Origin: Tenacibaculum mesophilum
GTDB taxonomy: Bacteria > Bacteroidota > Bacteroidia > Flavobacteriales > Flavobacteriaceae
Length of the DNA stretch: 64,000 nt
Assembly (NCBI RefSeq): GCF_003867075.1
Contig: NZ_CP032544.1
Coordinates: 2,164,001 to 2,228,000 of the forward strand
Reading direction: 5' to 3'
Positions 63,122 through 64,000 of this stretch are shown piece by piece. Position numbers and translations under genes: made by a program. The stretch's first letter is position 1. The number at the start of each line of letters is the position of its first letter. Under the pieces are notes generated by a model, which was not told where the DNA came from, did no database searches, and saw only the letters and a list, made by a program, of their open reading frames with translations.

Positions 63122-64000
63122 TTACATGTTTTCTTGAATCACTAACTGTGCTGTTTCAGTATTTATTTGACGAATGATTGATTTTCCTCGCTTTCTTATC
63201 GTTTTTATCGCTTCATCATTAAAATGACGAATTGTGTATAAAGTAGTATCCTTATAAGCTCTTATTTTATAAGCCCCTTTTAAATCGTTGTAAAAATTCT
63301 CAAAATTATTGTACTTATCTTCTATACAAACAGAAAAACTGATCGCTGAATTTTGAATTAAGTTTACTTTTAAATTATAGTCGTGTAACTTCTTAAAAAC
63401 ATCACTAATATTATCTTCTACCATAAAAGAGAAATCTTTTGCTGAAATTGCTACTAAAATTTGATTTTTCTTTACGATAAAACAAGGAACTTCTGGTGTT
63501 ATTTTTTTCCCTCTCCCAACACATGTTCCTAATTTTGTAACATCTTCAAACGAACGCACATATAATGGGATGTTCTTTTGTTCTAAAGGTTGAATTGTTT
63601 TTGGGTGAATTACCGAGGCTCCATAAAAAGCCATTTCAATAGCTTCAGTATACGAAATTTCTTGTAACAAAGCTGTTTCTGAAAACACTCTAGGGTCTGC
63701 ATTTAATACTCCTTGTACATCTTTCCAAATAGTAACACTATCAGCATCCAAACAATAGGCAAAAATACCTGCGGTATAATCAGATCCTTCTCTTCCTAAC
63801 GTTGTTGTTTCTGTACCAAACCCTCCTAAAAATCCTTGTGTAATATTTAATTTAGATACATCTACTTTTTCTTGAATTTGTTGTTGTGTCTGCTCCCAAT
63901 TAATTTTAGCATCACGATAAGTACCGTCAGTTTTTATGTACTCTCTTACATCTAACCATTGGTTCTCTACTCCTATTTCAGATAAATAAGCACTTACTAT
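63122..64000 (-). CDS. Aspartate kinase, C-terminal part (5' end beyond the right edge)
   Basis: 293 codons are open to the right edge; the start lies outside the window. GGFGTETTTLGREGSDYTAG is the kinase catalytic loop and DADSVTIWKDVQGVLNADPR the nucleotide region. The C-terminal half carries ACT-like domains (ILVAISAKDFSFM, LIQNSAISFSVCIED). It phosphorylates aspartate in the path to lysine, threonine and methionine. The protein stops soon after the ACT domains, so it is the monofunctional type, not fused to homoserine dehydrogenase. Confidence 0.92.
   Translation of the reverse strand: MVSAYLSEIGVENQWLDVREYIKTDGTYRDAKINWEQTQQQIQEKVDVSKLNITQGFLGGFGTETTTLGREGSDYTAGIFAYCLDADSVTIWKDVQGVLNADPRVFSETALLQEISYTEAIEMAFYGASVIHPKTIQPLEQKNIPLYVRSFEDVTKLGTCVGRGKKITPEVPCFIVKKNQILVAISAKDFSFMVEDNISDVFKKLHDYNLKVNLIQNSAISFSVCIEDKYNNFENFYNDLKGAYKIRAYKDTTLYTIRHFNDEAIKTIRKRGKSIIRQINTETAQLVIQENM

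Overview
The window is AT-rich, densely coded bacterial DNA from a member of the Bacteroidota, most likely a marine Flavobacteriaceae (Tenacibaculum/Polaribacter-like; the genus is inference). The evidence is the gene families (DUF4270 lipoprotein, IPExxxVDY protein, TonB-dependent receptor with a carboxypeptidase-regulatory-like domain, dodecin, HopJ-family protein, caa3-type oxidase assembly operon), the neighbourhoods (acpP-fabF-rnc-pyk; panC-panD-flippase-radA), and repeated Bacteroidota promoter signatures (TAnnTTTG at -7, sometimes with TTTG 18 bases upstream). No rRNA, CRISPR array, integrase, transposase or prophage was seen. Three tRNA genes are present.

Layout. 1-2.1 kb: 5' part of a TonB-dependent receptor gene and a TonB-C domain protein. 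2.2-6.5 kb: short ssb, a GNAT/zinc-ribbon pair, a CBS protein, a large membrane-bound M28 peptidase. 6.5-10.8 kb: operon acpP-fabF-rnc-IPExxxVDY-pyk on the minus strand. 11-14.9 kb: purN-rnhA, small secreted protein, dodecin, DUF1304, MscS channel, tsaB. 15-21.5 kb: tolC-like gene, then the cytochrome oxidase assembly operon (ctaB, two subunit III genes, subunit IV, two SCO-like genes, DUF420, small CxxC protein). 21.6-23.3 kb: tRNA-Gly and two tRNA-Leu(UAA), then a lipoprotein gene bracketed by two hairpins that are exact reverse complements. 23.4-29.1 kb: arsenosugar-type cluster (DUF547, AhpD-like, ArsS radical SAM, rhodanese, TIGR04282-type transferase, purine nucleoside phosphorylase, ArsM). 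29.2-43.8 kb: S66 peptidase, PBP1, radA, flippase, panD, panC, starch-synthase-like protein, DUF4270, glmS, endonuclease/phosphatase-family protein, gdhA. 44-53.6 kb: pheS, alanine symporter, HopJ, aspS, ClC channel, glycerophosphodiesterase, YfcC transporter. 53.7-64 kb: M43 metalloprotease, Bax-inhibitor-1 protein, sufS, serine hydrolase, SdpI family, SCO, rseP, OlsF-like ornithine-lipid synthase, and a right-edge-truncated aspartate kinase.

The most noteworthy region is 23.4-29.1 kb. Its gene set predicts methylation of arsenite (ArsM), radical SAM transfer of an adenosyl group (ArsS), removal of adenine (phosphorylase) and transfer to an aglycone (TIGR04282 enzyme). Its intergenic gaps are filled with short dispersed repeats of Flavobacteria, and two of these repeats appear to have become coding sequence, in the rhodanese and in the N-terminus of the transferase. 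Other points are a ClC protein lacking both glutamates of proton coupling, a dodecin without its flavin-stacking tryptophan, and a hairpin-bracketed lipoprotein gene behind tandem tRNA-Leu genes. All functional statements come from reading motifs and gene order by eye; no database search was run.
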